Source of the DNA: Rhizobiales bacterium dw_265
Lineage (GTDB): Bacteria > Pseudomonadota > Alphaproteobacteria > Micropepsales > Micropepsaceae
Assembly: GCA_018449595.1 (NCBI GenBank)
Contig: JAAVUU010000008.1
Coordinates: 1-64,000, forward strand
Direction of reading: 5' to 3'
DNA length: 64,000 bases
The position numbers and the translations under genes are program-made. How positions within the stretch are numbered: position 1 is the stretch's first letter; every line of letters begins with the position of its first letter. This document shows, in pieces, positions 16,015 to 24,692 of this stretch. The notes under the pieces are model-generated. The model was not told the origin of the DNA, ran no database searches, and saw nothing but the letters and a program-made list of their open reading frames with translations.

Positions 16015-16695
16015 TTGCGAAATATAGATTTCAGTTCCTGGCAGGGGGTTGTTGCGACCCTTTTGGGCCTCGCCCTGGTCACGCTGATCGGCGTGGGCAT
16101 CCGCCTGCTGATGATGTTCACCATCCAAGGGCGGCGCGAGCGCATGAATCGCCAGATCAATGAAAGGCTGCGCACCTTGATCATGGCCTACAAGGTTCTG
16201 GGCGGCTCCTTCACGGGCAACCTGACCGTCAACCCGCACCACTTGCGCGAGTTGCGCCATCAAACGTCGGAGTCTGACGACAAGGATGCGGCCCAGGATA
16301 TTGCGATGCCCGGGTCGGATCGGTCGCGCCGCATTCGGGACGCTGTGGAAGGCGCCCTCGCGGATATTGTGCTGCTTGGCACACCGGACCATGTGCGCCT
16401 CGCGCAACGCGCGATCTCCCAGCTCCTGGCTGGACAATCCGTCCATACCGATGAACTTGTGGTTTCGCTTCGGGCATTCATTCGCCATGCTCTCGACCTT
16501 GATCCGATCCCGGCAGAATTGGTGATTCCGATGCAGGGGCCGGCCCGCCTAATTGCGCCAGCGAAGGGTAAGGGCGAGCGTGGCAACGACGAAGGCGGAG
16601 GCGGCAAGGGTGGCGGGATGGGCATGGGAGGCGGAGGTGGAAATATTGGTGGCGGAACGCCTGCCCATGAGGACGCCGATACCCAGCACGAGTAG
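16015..16695 (+). CDS. membrane-anchored protein with Gly-rich tail, unknown function
   Basis: 226 residues, TTG start after GAGGCG. One N-terminal transmembrane helix (VVATLLGLALVTLIGVGIRLL), then a conserved cytoplasmic part (RRERMNRQINERLRTLIMAYK, SFTGNLTVNP, RRIRDAVEGALADIVLLG, DELVVSLRAFIRHALDLDPIP), and a disordered Gly/Met tail (GGGMGMGGGGGN). Proteins of this architecture occur in several proteobacteria without known role. Confidence 0.75.
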   Translation: MRNIDFSSWQGVVATLLGLALVTLIGVGIRLLMMFTIQGRRERMNRQINERLRTLIMAYKVLGGSFTGNLTVNPHHLRELRHQTSESDDKDAAQDIAMPGSDRSRRIRDAVEGALADIVLLGTPDHVRLAQRAISQLLAGQSVHTDELVVSLRAFIRHALDLDPIPAELVIPMQGPARLIAPAKGKGERGNDEGGGGKGGGMGMGGGGGNIGGGTPAHEDADTQHE

Positions 16696-16777
16696 ACGGG
16701 GACAAAGACAGGATGCGTGCCGCCATTAGCACCGTTACACAGGTCGTAGGCTGCATGGACGACGCTCAGGTGAGCGA

Positions 16778-17161
16778 TTACGCCGCCCGCAACATCTGGC
16801 GCATCGCATCTATCAAGGTGCCTTCCGGATAAGGCTTCGAAAAGAAAACAGTACCCTCCGGCATCTGACCTTTTTCCGGAGCGCGATGCCCAGAAACCAC
16901 GATGACCGCTATGGGCGGCCAGCGATGCCGCACTGCTACGGCCAGTTTCAAGCCGTTCATGGAGCCGAGCGGCATATCGATGTCGGTGAAGACGAGCCGG
17001 ATGTCGGCTCGGCTCTCCAGCAGCACGAGGGCTTCGTCGGCGTTTGTTGCTTCTATCGCCTCAAATCCCGCGTCTTCGACGAGACCGACGGCCATCATCC
17101 GCAAGATTGGCTCATCCTCGACGACCAAGATGATAGCTTTAGGGGACGGGACGTTGGACAT
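16778..17161 (-). CDS. receiver-only response regulator
   Basis: 127 residues, single CheY-like domain with VVEDEPIL, phosphoacceptor Asp60 (VFTDIDMP), VSGHRAP and FSKPYP with the conserved Lys. No output domain. Divergent from the HWE kinase at 17358 across 196 bases, and a close paralogue of the receiver at 11929 (shared RHRWPPI-type loop). Confidence 0.9.
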   Translation of the reverse strand: MSNVPSPKAIILVVEDEPILRMMAVGLVEDAGFEAIEATNADEALVLLESRADIRLVFTDIDMPLGSMNGLKLAVAVRHRWPPIAVIVVSGHRAPEKGQMPEGTVFFSKPYPEGTLIDAMRQMLRAA

Positions 17162-17357
17162 GGTATGACCTGATGGACGCCCTAAAGCAGCCTTAAAACT
17201 CTGGAATCATGTAATGATTACGCCGCTTTGTTGTTCCGTTTTCTGCCATTCTTTATTACCAGGTGCGAAACTGTACTAACGTGTCACTGCCTGACAATTA
17301 GCCAGCGGGATCCGTCTCGCGCTATTGTGACTGACCGAAGATAGCCCTGAGAATTCC

Positions 17358-18374
17358 TTGAATCAGCGATCGCCGCCCCATCAACCTGCCACGAGCGATG
17401 CCATCGAAGCCGCGGAGCGGCTGGCGGCCATTGTCGAATCCTCCGATGACGCCATCATCAGCAAGGACTTGAACGGGATTGTCCAAAGCTGGAATGGCGG
17501 CGCCGAGCGCACGTTCGGCTATTCGGCTGAGGAAATCGTTGGCAAGTCCATCACGCTAGTCATTCCACAAGAGTTGCAAGACCAGGAGCCCGAGATTCTG
17601 CGGCGGATTGCTGGCGGGGAGCGAGTGGATCGCTTCGAAACCACCCGACGGCGCAAGGATGGATCGCAATTCCATGTTTCATTGACGATATCACCCATCC
17701 GAAATCGTGAGGGAAAGATAGTCGGCGCATCGAAGATCGCCCGTGACATCAGCGATCTGCGACGCAGCCAGGAACGCCAGGACGTGCTACTCCGCGAAAT
17801 GAATCATCGCGTTAAGAACCTGTTCGCCGTTGCCAGCGGCGTCGTCGCGCTAAGCGCGCGGTCGGCCTCCACGCCTGGAGAACTGGCCAGCGCCATCCAA
17901 TCGCGTCTTGCGGCACTTTCGCGCGCCCACGAACTGATATTGCCATCAACGGCTGCTGGCATGTCCGGCTCGACTGTGAATCTCCCCGAGCTGGTTCGTA
18001 CAGTTCTGTCACCCTACGACAGCGTCGACCGCTCTATATCCATCGAAGGGCCCGCTCTGGAATGTGGCGCCGTGGTGTCCACCTCATTTGCCCTTCTTTT
18101 GCACGAATTTGCGACCAATTCGGTGAAATACGGTGCGCTCTCCGATCCAGAAGGGCGCGTTACAGTCAAGTGGTTCCTAGACGACGACACACTGGATCTC
18201 ACTTGGTTGGAAGAGCGTCCGAGCAGCGGCGTAGAGCCCAATCAAGCTTCCGGGTTCGGGACATTTCTGGTTGAGGCAACAGCGCGCAGCATGGCGGCAA
18301 TGATCGATCGGACTTGGTCGCCGCAAGGACTCAAGATTGATATCAGGATTCCGCGCATCAAGCTTGGCGCCTAG
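17358..18374 (+). CDS. PAS-HWE sensor histidine kinase
   Basis: 338 residues, cytosolic. PAS domain about residues 20-135 (SSDDAIISKDLNGIVQSWN, GYSAEEIVGKS, and the PAC end VGASKIARDISD). HWE kinase core: phosphoacceptor His150 (LLREMNHRVKNLF), HEFATNSVKYGAL in the N-box and WLEERP with the diagnostic W-x-E. TTG start. Such PAS-HWE kinases, often light or redox sensors, feed the general stress response; the partner here is probably the divergent receiver at 16778. Confidence 0.9.
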   Translation: MNQRSPPHQPATSDAIEAAERLAAIVESSDDAIISKDLNGIVQSWNGGAERTFGYSAEEIVGKSITLVIPQELQDQEPEILRRIAGGERVDRFETTRRRKDGSQFHVSLTISPIRNREGKIVGASKIARDISDLRRSQERQDVLLREMNHRVKNLFAVASGVVALSARSASTPGELASAIQSRLAALSRAHELILPSTAAGMSGSTVNLPELVRTVLSPYDSVDRSISIEGPALECGAVVSTSFALLLHEFATNSVKYGALSDPEGRVTVKWFLDDDTLDLTWLEERPSSGVEPNQASGFGTFLVEATARSMAAMIDRTWSPQGLKIDIRIPRIKLGA

Positions 18375-18475
18375 CGCCGTTGCCGCAGAAGCGACCGCGA
18401 GGTCAGGCGGATTGAGATCAGAATCGGTATTTGGCGGTAACGAGATGTGGGAAATGTAGTTTAGGGTTCGAGGAA

Positions 18476-18847
18476 ATGTTTATTGTCCAAACCTATGTGG
18501 CGCCCAGCGCAATCCATGGCAATGGGGTCTTTGTGGGTGAAGATTTGGGAGAAGGTCAGCCGATATGGCGGTTTGCGCCTGGCTTGGATCTCGTTGTGCC
18601 CTTCGATGTGATTGCCTCCTCTCCCAGGGCGTTCCAAGACTATATGGAGATGTATGCCTATGTTTCGCCGCTGGTAGGAGGCGGTATGGTGCTGTCCTGC
18701 GATCATGCCAAATTCATCAATCACTGCGATGATCCCAACACCGTGATCGACGGCCATACCACGTTGGCGCGCCGTCGTATCAGCAAAGGGGAAGAGATTA
18801 CTTGTGACTATCGGATATGCGTTGCGGACTGGTCAGGACACTTTTAG
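18476..18847 (+). CDS. SET domain-containing protein
   Basis: 123 residues, a minimal SET methyltransferase fold. HGNGVFVGEDLGEGQPIWRF opens the domain, FINHCDDPNTVIDG is the NHxxxPN AdoMet/pseudoknot motif, and KGEEITCDYRI the closing motif with the catalytic-region Tyr. GAGGAA four bases upstream sets the ATG. The stop overlaps the facing ATP-grasp gene by four bases. Bacterial SET proteins may methylate lysine; substrate unknown. Confidence 0.85.
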   Translation: MFIVQTYVAPSAIHGNGVFVGEDLGEGQPIWRFAPGLDLVVPFDVIASSPRAFQDYMEMYAYVSPLVGGGMVLSCDHAKFINHCDDPNTVIDGHTTLARRRISKGEEITCDYRICVADWSGHF

Positions 18848-20154
18848 TCGTTGAAATCCCCAGGCCAGAAACCCCACTCCTGCAGTAGCTTGCGGTCACG
18901 CATCAGAAAGCGCAATCCGATGTCGTTCCTGTAACGCAGGCCTGGCACAACAATATTCCCGCAACGCTGATAGCTGGCCGCCCGCGCCTGTTCGACTGTA
19001 TCGCCAATTCCGGTGACGGCCATCAGTGAGCCCAGACCGCCGGTAGTCACCAGCCCAGATCCCGACTTCTCGACCTCCGATAATTGCAGATGCCGCCAAT
19101 CATCCTCTGTCGGAATTTCGCGGAAAAGTATTGGCAGCCCCTTGGATTGTTCGGAATAATCTTCCGCGATGGGAAAGGGCGGCACGGTCAAGACCACGCC
19201 CACGGCGAAACCGGGCCGGGTGGGAAAATCCAACCGGTCCCGAGTGATGAGGCGGCGAAAAAGCACGTCCCAGCCTTCCAGATGCAGAACGGAGCAAATT
19301 GCGGCGCCCGGATAGCCGAAGCGACAGGTGAATTCCAATGGCCAAATGCCATCGCCATTTACGATGGTGTTGATGTTGATGTATCCGACATAACATCCCT
19401 CGCGGAGTTGCTCAGCCATTCTCGCCAAGGTTCTCTCAAACAGGTCTTCGCCGCCCCGATAGGTGAGCAGGGTGCCCATTTCGCCGGTCAGTTCTCCCAG
19501 GTCGCCGGGGAACAGGCGCTTATGCTCCCAGTCGATGACCACCGGCTCCAGAAACCTTTCTCCGTTAAAATAGGCCCCCACTCCCACTTCGACGCCGCTG
19601 ACATGATCCATCAGGATAAAATCGGGAGAGCCCCCAGCCGTCCGTGTCTCCTTGTGATGGCGTAGCAGTGCGGCAATATCTTCCCCGCCATCCATATCTC
19701 CCACCACGCTACAGCTCGACGCGTGATCGGCGCCGTTCAATTTCAAGACATAGCGGCGCGGCCGGCGTGCGATGAAATCCATTGCCACATCAAAATCCCG
19801 GAATGCATGGGTTGGCGCGATGGTCATGCCCGCCTCGCGCATGCAGACCTGGCCGAAGCTGCGGTCATTCTCCATGCGGTCGCCAAAGGCGCTGCCGCCG
19901 ATCACATGGAAACCATCCCGGCGCAATTCGTCTTGCAATTCGCCTTGGTCCGCACGTTCGAAAATAACGATTCCCTCTCCTTCGCGTACCCAGTCCAACT
20001 CGCGCTTCCAGTCTGCGGTTATGTGAATGAAGCCGCGCAGAATCCCGCGCCATTCCGGCTGTTCTATATAGGTGCGGACCTCATGACCTGCGCGCAGCAG
20101 AGCGAGGTACATGTCCCCTAGGCTGCCATCCTTGCCGACCCCCAGAAAGCGCAT
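18844..20154 (-). CDS. PurD-like ATP-grasp ligase
   Basis: 436 residues from MRFLGVGKDGSLGDMYL. N-terminal Rossmann-like preATP domain, then ATP-grasp: YVLKLNGAD, FILMDHVSGVEVGVGAYF, and the metal-binding NINTIVNGDGIWPLEFTCRFGYPG corresponding to PurD's LEFNxRFGDPE. The normal PurD C-terminal domain is divergent. ATP-grasp ligases join a carboxylate to an amine via acyl phosphate. It ends a three-gene operon after a methyltransferase and a diiron oxidase, not a purine operon, so it probably acts on a dedicated small molecule or peptide. Confidence 0.85.
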   Translation of the reverse strand: MRFLGVGKDGSLGDMYLALLRAGHEVRTYIEQPEWRGILRGFIHITADWKRELDWVREGEGIVIFERADQGELQDELRRDGFHVIGGSAFGDRMENDRSFGQVCMREAGMTIAPTHAFRDFDVAMDFIARRPRRYVLKLNGADHASSCSVVGDMDGGEDIAALLRHHKETRTAGGSPDFILMDHVSGVEVGVGAYFNGERFLEPVVIDWEHKRLFPGDLGELTGEMGTLLTYRGGEDLFERTLARMAEQLREGCYVGYININTIVNGDGIWPLEFTCRFGYPGAAICSVLHLEGWDVLFRRLITRDRLDFPTRPGFAVGVVLTVPPFPIAEDYSEQSKGLPILFREIPTEDDWRHLQLSEVEKSGSGLVTTGGLGSLMAVTGIGDTVEQARAASYQRCGNIVVPGLRYRNDIGLRFLMRDRKLLQEWGFWPGDFND

Positions 20155-20191
20155 GATCAAGTACGCACTCGGCTTGCTAATGTGCTTAGGG

Positions 20192-21127
20192 TCAATGCAC
20201 GGCTCCCCCGGTAAGCCCAAAGCGGTGGCGGTAGCGGTCGAAGCATTGCTTCCCACACCACAGCCGCAGCAGGGCCCCTTCTGCCAGTGCCAGAGCACGG
20301 CGGTTATCTTCGCGGACCAATGGCGCCAAGACTTCGGCATTCCAGGCGGCGGAATGCTTCACATCCAGAATCGCATGCAACGCGAAATAGTGGCTCTGCT
20401 TTTTAGGCACGCCAAGCCGGTTGAGGCCGCGGCTGACATAGGCGGCGCGCCCAGGCGCGGTCAATTCAATCACCCCCAGGGCGCCAACGGAATGGAAAGC
20501 AAAGGCGCGGTTGGTGGCAAGCGCCATCATCATATTCCCCAGCGCTAGGGCTTCCGGCACCGTGGTCTCGATGGCGGGCGTGATCTCGAAATGCGCGGCC
20601 AGTTCCTCCAGCATCGGGCCATGCATGCCCTTGGCCTCGCCGCGACCCATTTCGTCCCAGTAATTGCGCGCCATCTCCAGTTTGGCGCGCACTGGCATCT
20701 TGACTTGGGTCATGGCGACCAGATCGTCGAAACCGGCCTCGCCGGCCACCTCCTGGGCCAGGAACCAGCGCATCTGTTCGAGCGTCGCGTGTTCGGCCAG
20801 CCAGGGGAAAAGCGGGTCATTCTGTCCGGGACCGTTCAGCTGGAGCCGCTCGAACCATGCGATGAAGGAGTCAGCCTTCAGAGGGACGTCTTCCAACAGC
20901 GGCGCGATCGTCGTCCGTGCCAGGGTCAGAAATTGCCTCTCATAAGCCAATGCCTGCCGATGCGCGGCGCGCGTCTGCGGATCGGCCTCTTCGCCCAGTC
21001 CGGGTGCCAGGCGGTCGCGGTTGAAGCGGGTCAAGGCGCGCTGCGCCTCGTCTTCGCTTGTCGCCGTAGCGACACCGGCGGTCCGCTGGGTCTTGCTGGG
21101 AAGGGAGGCTGGAAGCATGGGCATCAC
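20192..21127 (-). CDS. heme-oxygenase-like diiron oxidase (iron-containing redox enzyme family)
   Basis: 311 residues. The helical HDO core has a Glu in FLAQEVAGEAGFDDL, NYWDEMGRGEAKGMHGPM, the form of the family's Y-x-x-E-x-G-x-G-x...MH motif, and YFALHAILDVKHSAAW giving the HxxxDxxH metal ligands. Relatives (UndA, SznF, BesC) do oxidative C-C or N oxidations. Its ATG overlaps the methyltransferase stop by four bases; the ATP-grasp gene follows after 37 bases. Likely tailoring enzyme of one pathway. Confidence 0.85.
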   Translation of the reverse strand: MMPMLPASLPSKTQRTAGVATATSEDEAQRALTRFNRDRLAPGLGEEADPQTRAAHRQALAYERQFLTLARTTIAPLLEDVPLKADSFIAWFERLQLNGPGQNDPLFPWLAEHATLEQMRWFLAQEVAGEAGFDDLVAMTQVKMPVRAKLEMARNYWDEMGRGEAKGMHGPMLEELAAHFEITPAIETTVPEALALGNMMMALATNRAFAFHSVGALGVIELTAPGRAAYVSRGLNRLGVPKKQSHYFALHAILDVKHSAAWNAEVLAPLVREDNRRALALAEGALLRLWCGKQCFDRYRHRFGLTGGAVH

Positions 21128-22236
21128 CGTTTGAGGTCGGAACCTTTAACGTGCAACATGACGGTTGCGATCCGATCTGCCTGATCGTACGGCCACTTAT
21201 CCAGTTCTTCGCCGAATACGTCGGGGTCGATTTCGTCATATCGGTATCCGACCGTACGCATTTCCAAGGCCGGCATCGCCGCTTCCAGGAATTTGTCCTG
21301 GCCCTCGACGATCGCGCTGCCGGTATAGAGCAGCAGATGTCCGTCGGGGCTCAGATGTGCCAAAGCCTGTTCCAAGATGCGGACAGACAGTGCGGCGCCC
21401 CACTCTCCACCACCGTGACGGTAAGCTCTCAAGGCTGGGTCGACCAGATAGGGAGGGTTAGCCACGATAAGGTCCGCCGGCCCCTCCCAGGCCGAGAGAA
21501 TGTCGCTATGGCGCGGGAAGGCGACGGAAATGTCATTCAGGGCGGCGTTCGCGGCTGCAAACGTCAGGGCGCGCGAATTGATGTCCAGCAGCGCGATTTG
21601 GGCCAGGTGGGGAAAAAGCGCGGCGCAGAATAGGCCGCCACCCCCAGTCCCGGCCCCGATGTCTACGCATGAGCCGGGCCGAAATCCGGGCTCGCGGTCG
21701 CGAAAGGCCTGAATGGCATGCGCGAAGCGGTATGTGTCCGGGCCGAAGAAGACGGCATCGGCTTCCTGCGTGGGATAGCCCGAATGGGCCAACAGCAGCG
21801 GGCCTAGGCTGCTGAAGCGGATGACGGCGCGATAGCGCCCCACGGCCTCTGTTGCAAAAAGGTCTGGGTCGGCAAGAAAGTCGTGATACCGGGCAGGGAG
21901 TTGTTCGGCCGCAAAGGCCCTGTTCCAGCCGAAGACATCACGGAAGATATCCGCGCCGCACCGATTATGGGATAACACGCGCGCATGGCTCAACGGCGTT
22001 GGCGTGCAAAAGCAATAGCCGTCCTGTCTGAGGTGCCGCCCCAGGGCCACGAGAGAATCAGGTGTGAGGTGTTCCACACGGCTCGGTGACAATGGCTGCG
22101 GTGTAGAAATCTCCGGATTCGGATTTGGTTCCCGCCGCTTCTCCGGCCAAACCGCCATTGCTGCGCCGCACGCCTGCGCGCCCGGCGATAGGTCCAGCCG
22201 ATGTGAAAACATTGCATCCCGTCGCAGCATCAACAT
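21124..22236 (-). CDS. class I SAM-dependent methyltransferase (NPPY type)
   Basis: 370 residues. A separate N-terminal domain (about 50-170) precedes the Rossmann methyltransferase: motif I CVDIGAGTGGGG, motif II LLDINSRAL, motif IV VANPPYL, typical of N-methylating enzymes such as PrmC/RlmG relatives. HGGGEWGAALSVRILEQAL follows. Several ATG codons compete for the start (22236, 22230, 22212, 22155) and none has a strong ribosome-binding site. First gene of the operon with the diiron oxidase and ATP-grasp genes. Confidence 0.85.
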   Translation of the reverse strand: MLMLRRDAMFSHRLDLSPGAQACGAAMAVWPEKRREPNPNPEISTPQPLSPSRVEHLTPDSLVALGRHLRQDGYCFCTPTPLSHARVLSHNRCGADIFRDVFGWNRAFAAEQLPARYHDFLADPDLFATEAVGRYRAVIRFSSLGPLLLAHSGYPTQEADAVFFGPDTYRFAHAIQAFRDREPGFRPGSCVDIGAGTGGGGLFCAALFPHLAQIALLDINSRALTFAAANAALNDISVAFPRHSDILSAWEGPADLIVANPPYLVDPALRAYRHGGGEWGAALSVRILEQALAHLSPDGHLLLYTGSAIVEGQDKFLEAAMPALEMRTVGYRYDEIDPDVFGEELDKWPYDQADRIATVMLHVKGSDLKR

Positions 22237-22408
22237 AGCACCGCCATCTAGGCTCGGAGCCCGCGCCGGTGTTGTTTCTTATGTTGTATAGGTGTGCCAT
22301 CAAGTCGTGTATAGTCCGCCGAAAGCGTGCAACGGTTGATTTACCGCATTCACGAGGGCCTTCGGGCCGAAGGTTTTGAGGTGCCGGCCGTTATCCGGAT
22401 GCAGGGTC

Positions 22409-23008
22409 TTGAAGCAGCTTCCCGAGCATATTCCGACTTCGCGATTCTTTCAGGAAATCCTTGCAGGTGCGCCGGCTGATTCTATGACATTGGCCTGGCT
22501 GTTGGACAGCCTGCGTGAGCGCTCCTTCGGCATGATCATGCTTTTCCTGGGCGTGATCGCGATGGTTCCGGGCATTTGCGTCCTGGCGGGCGTCGTCCTG
22601 GCGATTCTCGGGTTTCAGATGGCGATGGCGCATGAGGCGCCGGTCCTGCCGGGGTTTATCGCCCGGCACCCCTTGCCCACCGGCCGGGTCGCGAAATTCA
22701 TCGCGCGGACGCTGCCGGTTATAACGGCGCTTGAACGGGTCATTCGGCCGCGGTGGCATACACCGTTCGTCGCCACCAAGCGCCTTGTCGGCCTGATCGT
22801 GATGATGCTGGCCGCGACGCTTTTTATCCCGATTCCGCTGAGCAATGTGCTTCCCGGGGCTTTAACCATGCTGATTGCCCTGGCCTATCTCGAGAAAGAT
22901 GGTGTTTTGCTCTGCGCCGCGTTGAGCGCATCTGTTGGATCGCTCGTTATAACCGTGGGGGCGAGCTGGGCCGGTATCGAAGGCCTGGGTTTTATGGTTC
23001 GCGGATGA
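22409..23008 (+). CDS. exoD: ExoD family membrane protein
   Basis: About 199 residues. The ExoD opening PTSRFFQEILAGAP, then MTLAWLLDSLRERSFGMIMLFLG, glycine-rich membrane helices and PRWHTPFVATKRLVG are all present. ExoD was first seen in rhizobial exopolysaccharide production and alkaline tolerance. I start at the TTG giving MKQLPEHIP, which matches family length; the frame is open to a TTG at 22376. ATG at 22484 would lose the conserved N-terminus. Confidence 0.8.
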   Translation: MKQLPEHIPTSRFFQEILAGAPADSMTLAWLLDSLRERSFGMIMLFLGVIAMVPGICVLAGVVLAILGFQMAMAHEAPVLPGFIARHPLPTGRVAKFIARTLPVITALERVIRPRWHTPFVATKRLVGLIVMMLAATLFIPIPLSNVLPGALTMLIALAYLEKDGVLLCAALSASVGSLVITVGASWAGIEGLGFMVRG

Positions 23009-23086
23009 CAGCGCCGCGCCGGTGGGCTGCGATCGTTGTTCACCCCCTGCGCGCGAGCAGCAGCCAGAGTAATCCCCCGACAATCA

Positions 23087-24676
23087 TCAGCAGCCCGAGG
23101 AGGGCCGCGAGCGGAATACCGAAATCGCCGGACCAAAGTCGAGCAATCGCGGTGCCAGGCCAAGCGCGAACGCCGCGACAACCAGGGTGACGGCGATGCG
23201 TGACGCCGCCCAACGGACGTCGCCGCCGATACGCTCAAGGCCTTTGACCTCGATATCGGCGGTGAGGCGGCCTTCCCGAAGGCGCGGTGCGAGCAGCCGC
23301 ATCAGAGACGGCACCTCACTGGCCAGGCCGAGCAGGTCCAGGGCGGCGCCGCGCCCCTGGTCTAGCAGCGCTTTCGGCTGGAAACGGTCCTGCATCTCGC
23401 GTGCCACCAGGGGCGCCGCGACGCGCACCACGTCAAAATCGGGATCGAGATTGCGCATGACGCCATCGGCCGTCATCAGCGCTTTAAACAGCAGCGCCAG
23501 TTCGGCGGGCATCGCAAGCTGGTTGCGCCGCGCCAGCGCCATGAATTCCATCATGGTCTCGCCCAGGCGCAGATTGTCCTTGCCGTGGCGGGCCAGAAAT
23601 CGGCCGCAATCGCCTTCCAGCCGGGGCAGGTCTATGTCGGCGGCCCCCGACCATTCCAGCATCACGAAGCCCAGGCTTTCTGCGTCGCTCTTTACGATGG
23701 CACCGATCAGGGCGAGGAATTGTCCCCGGCGGCGGCGCGAAAGATGTCCCACCTGGCCGAAATCGAGGAAGGCGATGGCGTTGCCGGGCAGGGCCCGCAA
23801 ATTGCCGGGGTGGGGGTCTGCATGGAAGAAGCCATCGATTAGAGCCATGTGGAGGAAGGCGGCGGCGCCGCGGCGGGCCAGCAACGGACAATCCAGGCCG
23901 GCGTCGAGAAGCAACTGCCGGTCTGTGGGCGTCCGGCCGTCCATGAATTCCTGCACCAGCAGGCGCTCGCACGTCCATTGCGGATAGACGCGCGGAATGC
24001 GGATGTCCGGCATGTCCGCGAGATTGGCGGCAATAGTCTGGCTGTTGCGGCCTTCCCGGGCGAGGTCGAGTTCGTCGGTCATCGCCGCGCCCAGCTGCTC
24101 TAGGATTTCGCGGGGGCGGTAACGGACGGCGGCGGGCCATTCGTGTTCCACCAACGACGCCGCGTGAGACAGAAGGCGCACATCGGCCTCGATCTGCGGG
24201 CGCAGTCCCGCCCGGCGGATTTTGACCACCACCTCCTCGCCGCTTTTCAGTCGGGCGCGATGGACCTGGGCGACGGAGCCGGCCGCGATCGGCGTGGTGT
24301 CGAAGCGCGCGAATGCATCCTCCGGCGGACCGCCAAGATCTTCCTCGACCTGGGCGCGGATGGTTTCCCAGGGGGATGGCGCGACATGGCTTTGGAGCTT
24401 TTCCAGTTCCAAAGTCCATTCCGGCCCCAGCAGGTCGGCGCGGGTGGACAGAATCTGTCCGAGCTTGACGAAGGTCGGGCCCAGCGCCTCCAGCGCCAGG
24501 CGCAGGCGTTCCGGCGCGGGGCGCGCTTCGCTGCCGCCGGAGCGGCGGCCGGACGGCAACAGCCCAGCAAGACCGAGGCGTATGAGAAGGTCGTCCATGC
24601 CATAGCGCGTGACGACCGAAACGATCTCGGCCAGCCGCTTGCGGTCGCGCGCGGCAACCAGCGCCGTCTCCAGCAT
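23087..24676 (-). CDS. UbiB/ABC1 family atypical kinase
   Basis: About 529 residues. KxGQ motif in TFVKLGQILSTRADLLG, Ala-rich loop IAAGSVAQVHRA, VVVKIRRAG with the ATP-site Lys, ADPHPGN catalytic loop and FLDFGQVG metal Asp. UbiB-like proteins support quinone biosynthesis or membrane lipid handling. The end is odd: the frame stops at 23087 inside what should be the first C-terminal helix, but another frame continues WSGDFGIPLAALLGLLMIVG, LLWLLLARRG to 23040, so a one-base indel near 23150 probably truncates the tail. It follows katE by 16 bases. Confidence 0.88.
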   Translation of the reverse strand: MLETALVAARDRKRLAEIVSVVTRYGMDDLLIRLGLAGLLPSGRRSGGSEARPAPERLRLALEALGPTFVKLGQILSTRADLLGPEWTLELEKLQSHVAPSPWETIRAQVEEDLGGPPEDAFARFDTTPIAAGSVAQVHRARLKSGEEVVVKIRRAGLRPQIEADVRLLSHAASLVEHEWPAAVRYRPREILEQLGAAMTDELDLAREGRNSQTIAANLADMPDIRIPRVYPQWTCERLLVQEFMDGRTPTDRQLLLDAGLDCPLLARRGAAAFLHMALIDGFFHADPHPGNLRALPGNAIAFLDFGQVGHLSRRRRGQFLALIGAIVKSDAESLGFVMLEWSGAADIDLPRLEGDCGRFLARHGKDNLRLGETMMEFMALARRNQLAMPAELALLFKALMTADGVMRNLDPDFDVVRVAAPLVAREMQDRFQPKALLDQGRGAALDLLGLASEVPSLMRLLAPRLREGRLTADIEVKGLERIGGDVRWAASRIAVTLVVAAFALGLAPRLLDFGPAISVFRSRPSSGC

Positions 24677-24692
24677 GCGCGCTCCTACGAGT

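Noticed and set aside
17213..17237. GGAAC-N16-CATT upstream of the receiver at 16778
   Set aside because: One mismatch in the -10; not counted among the promoter sites. The nearby AATCATGTAATGATT inverted repeat is also left uncalled.
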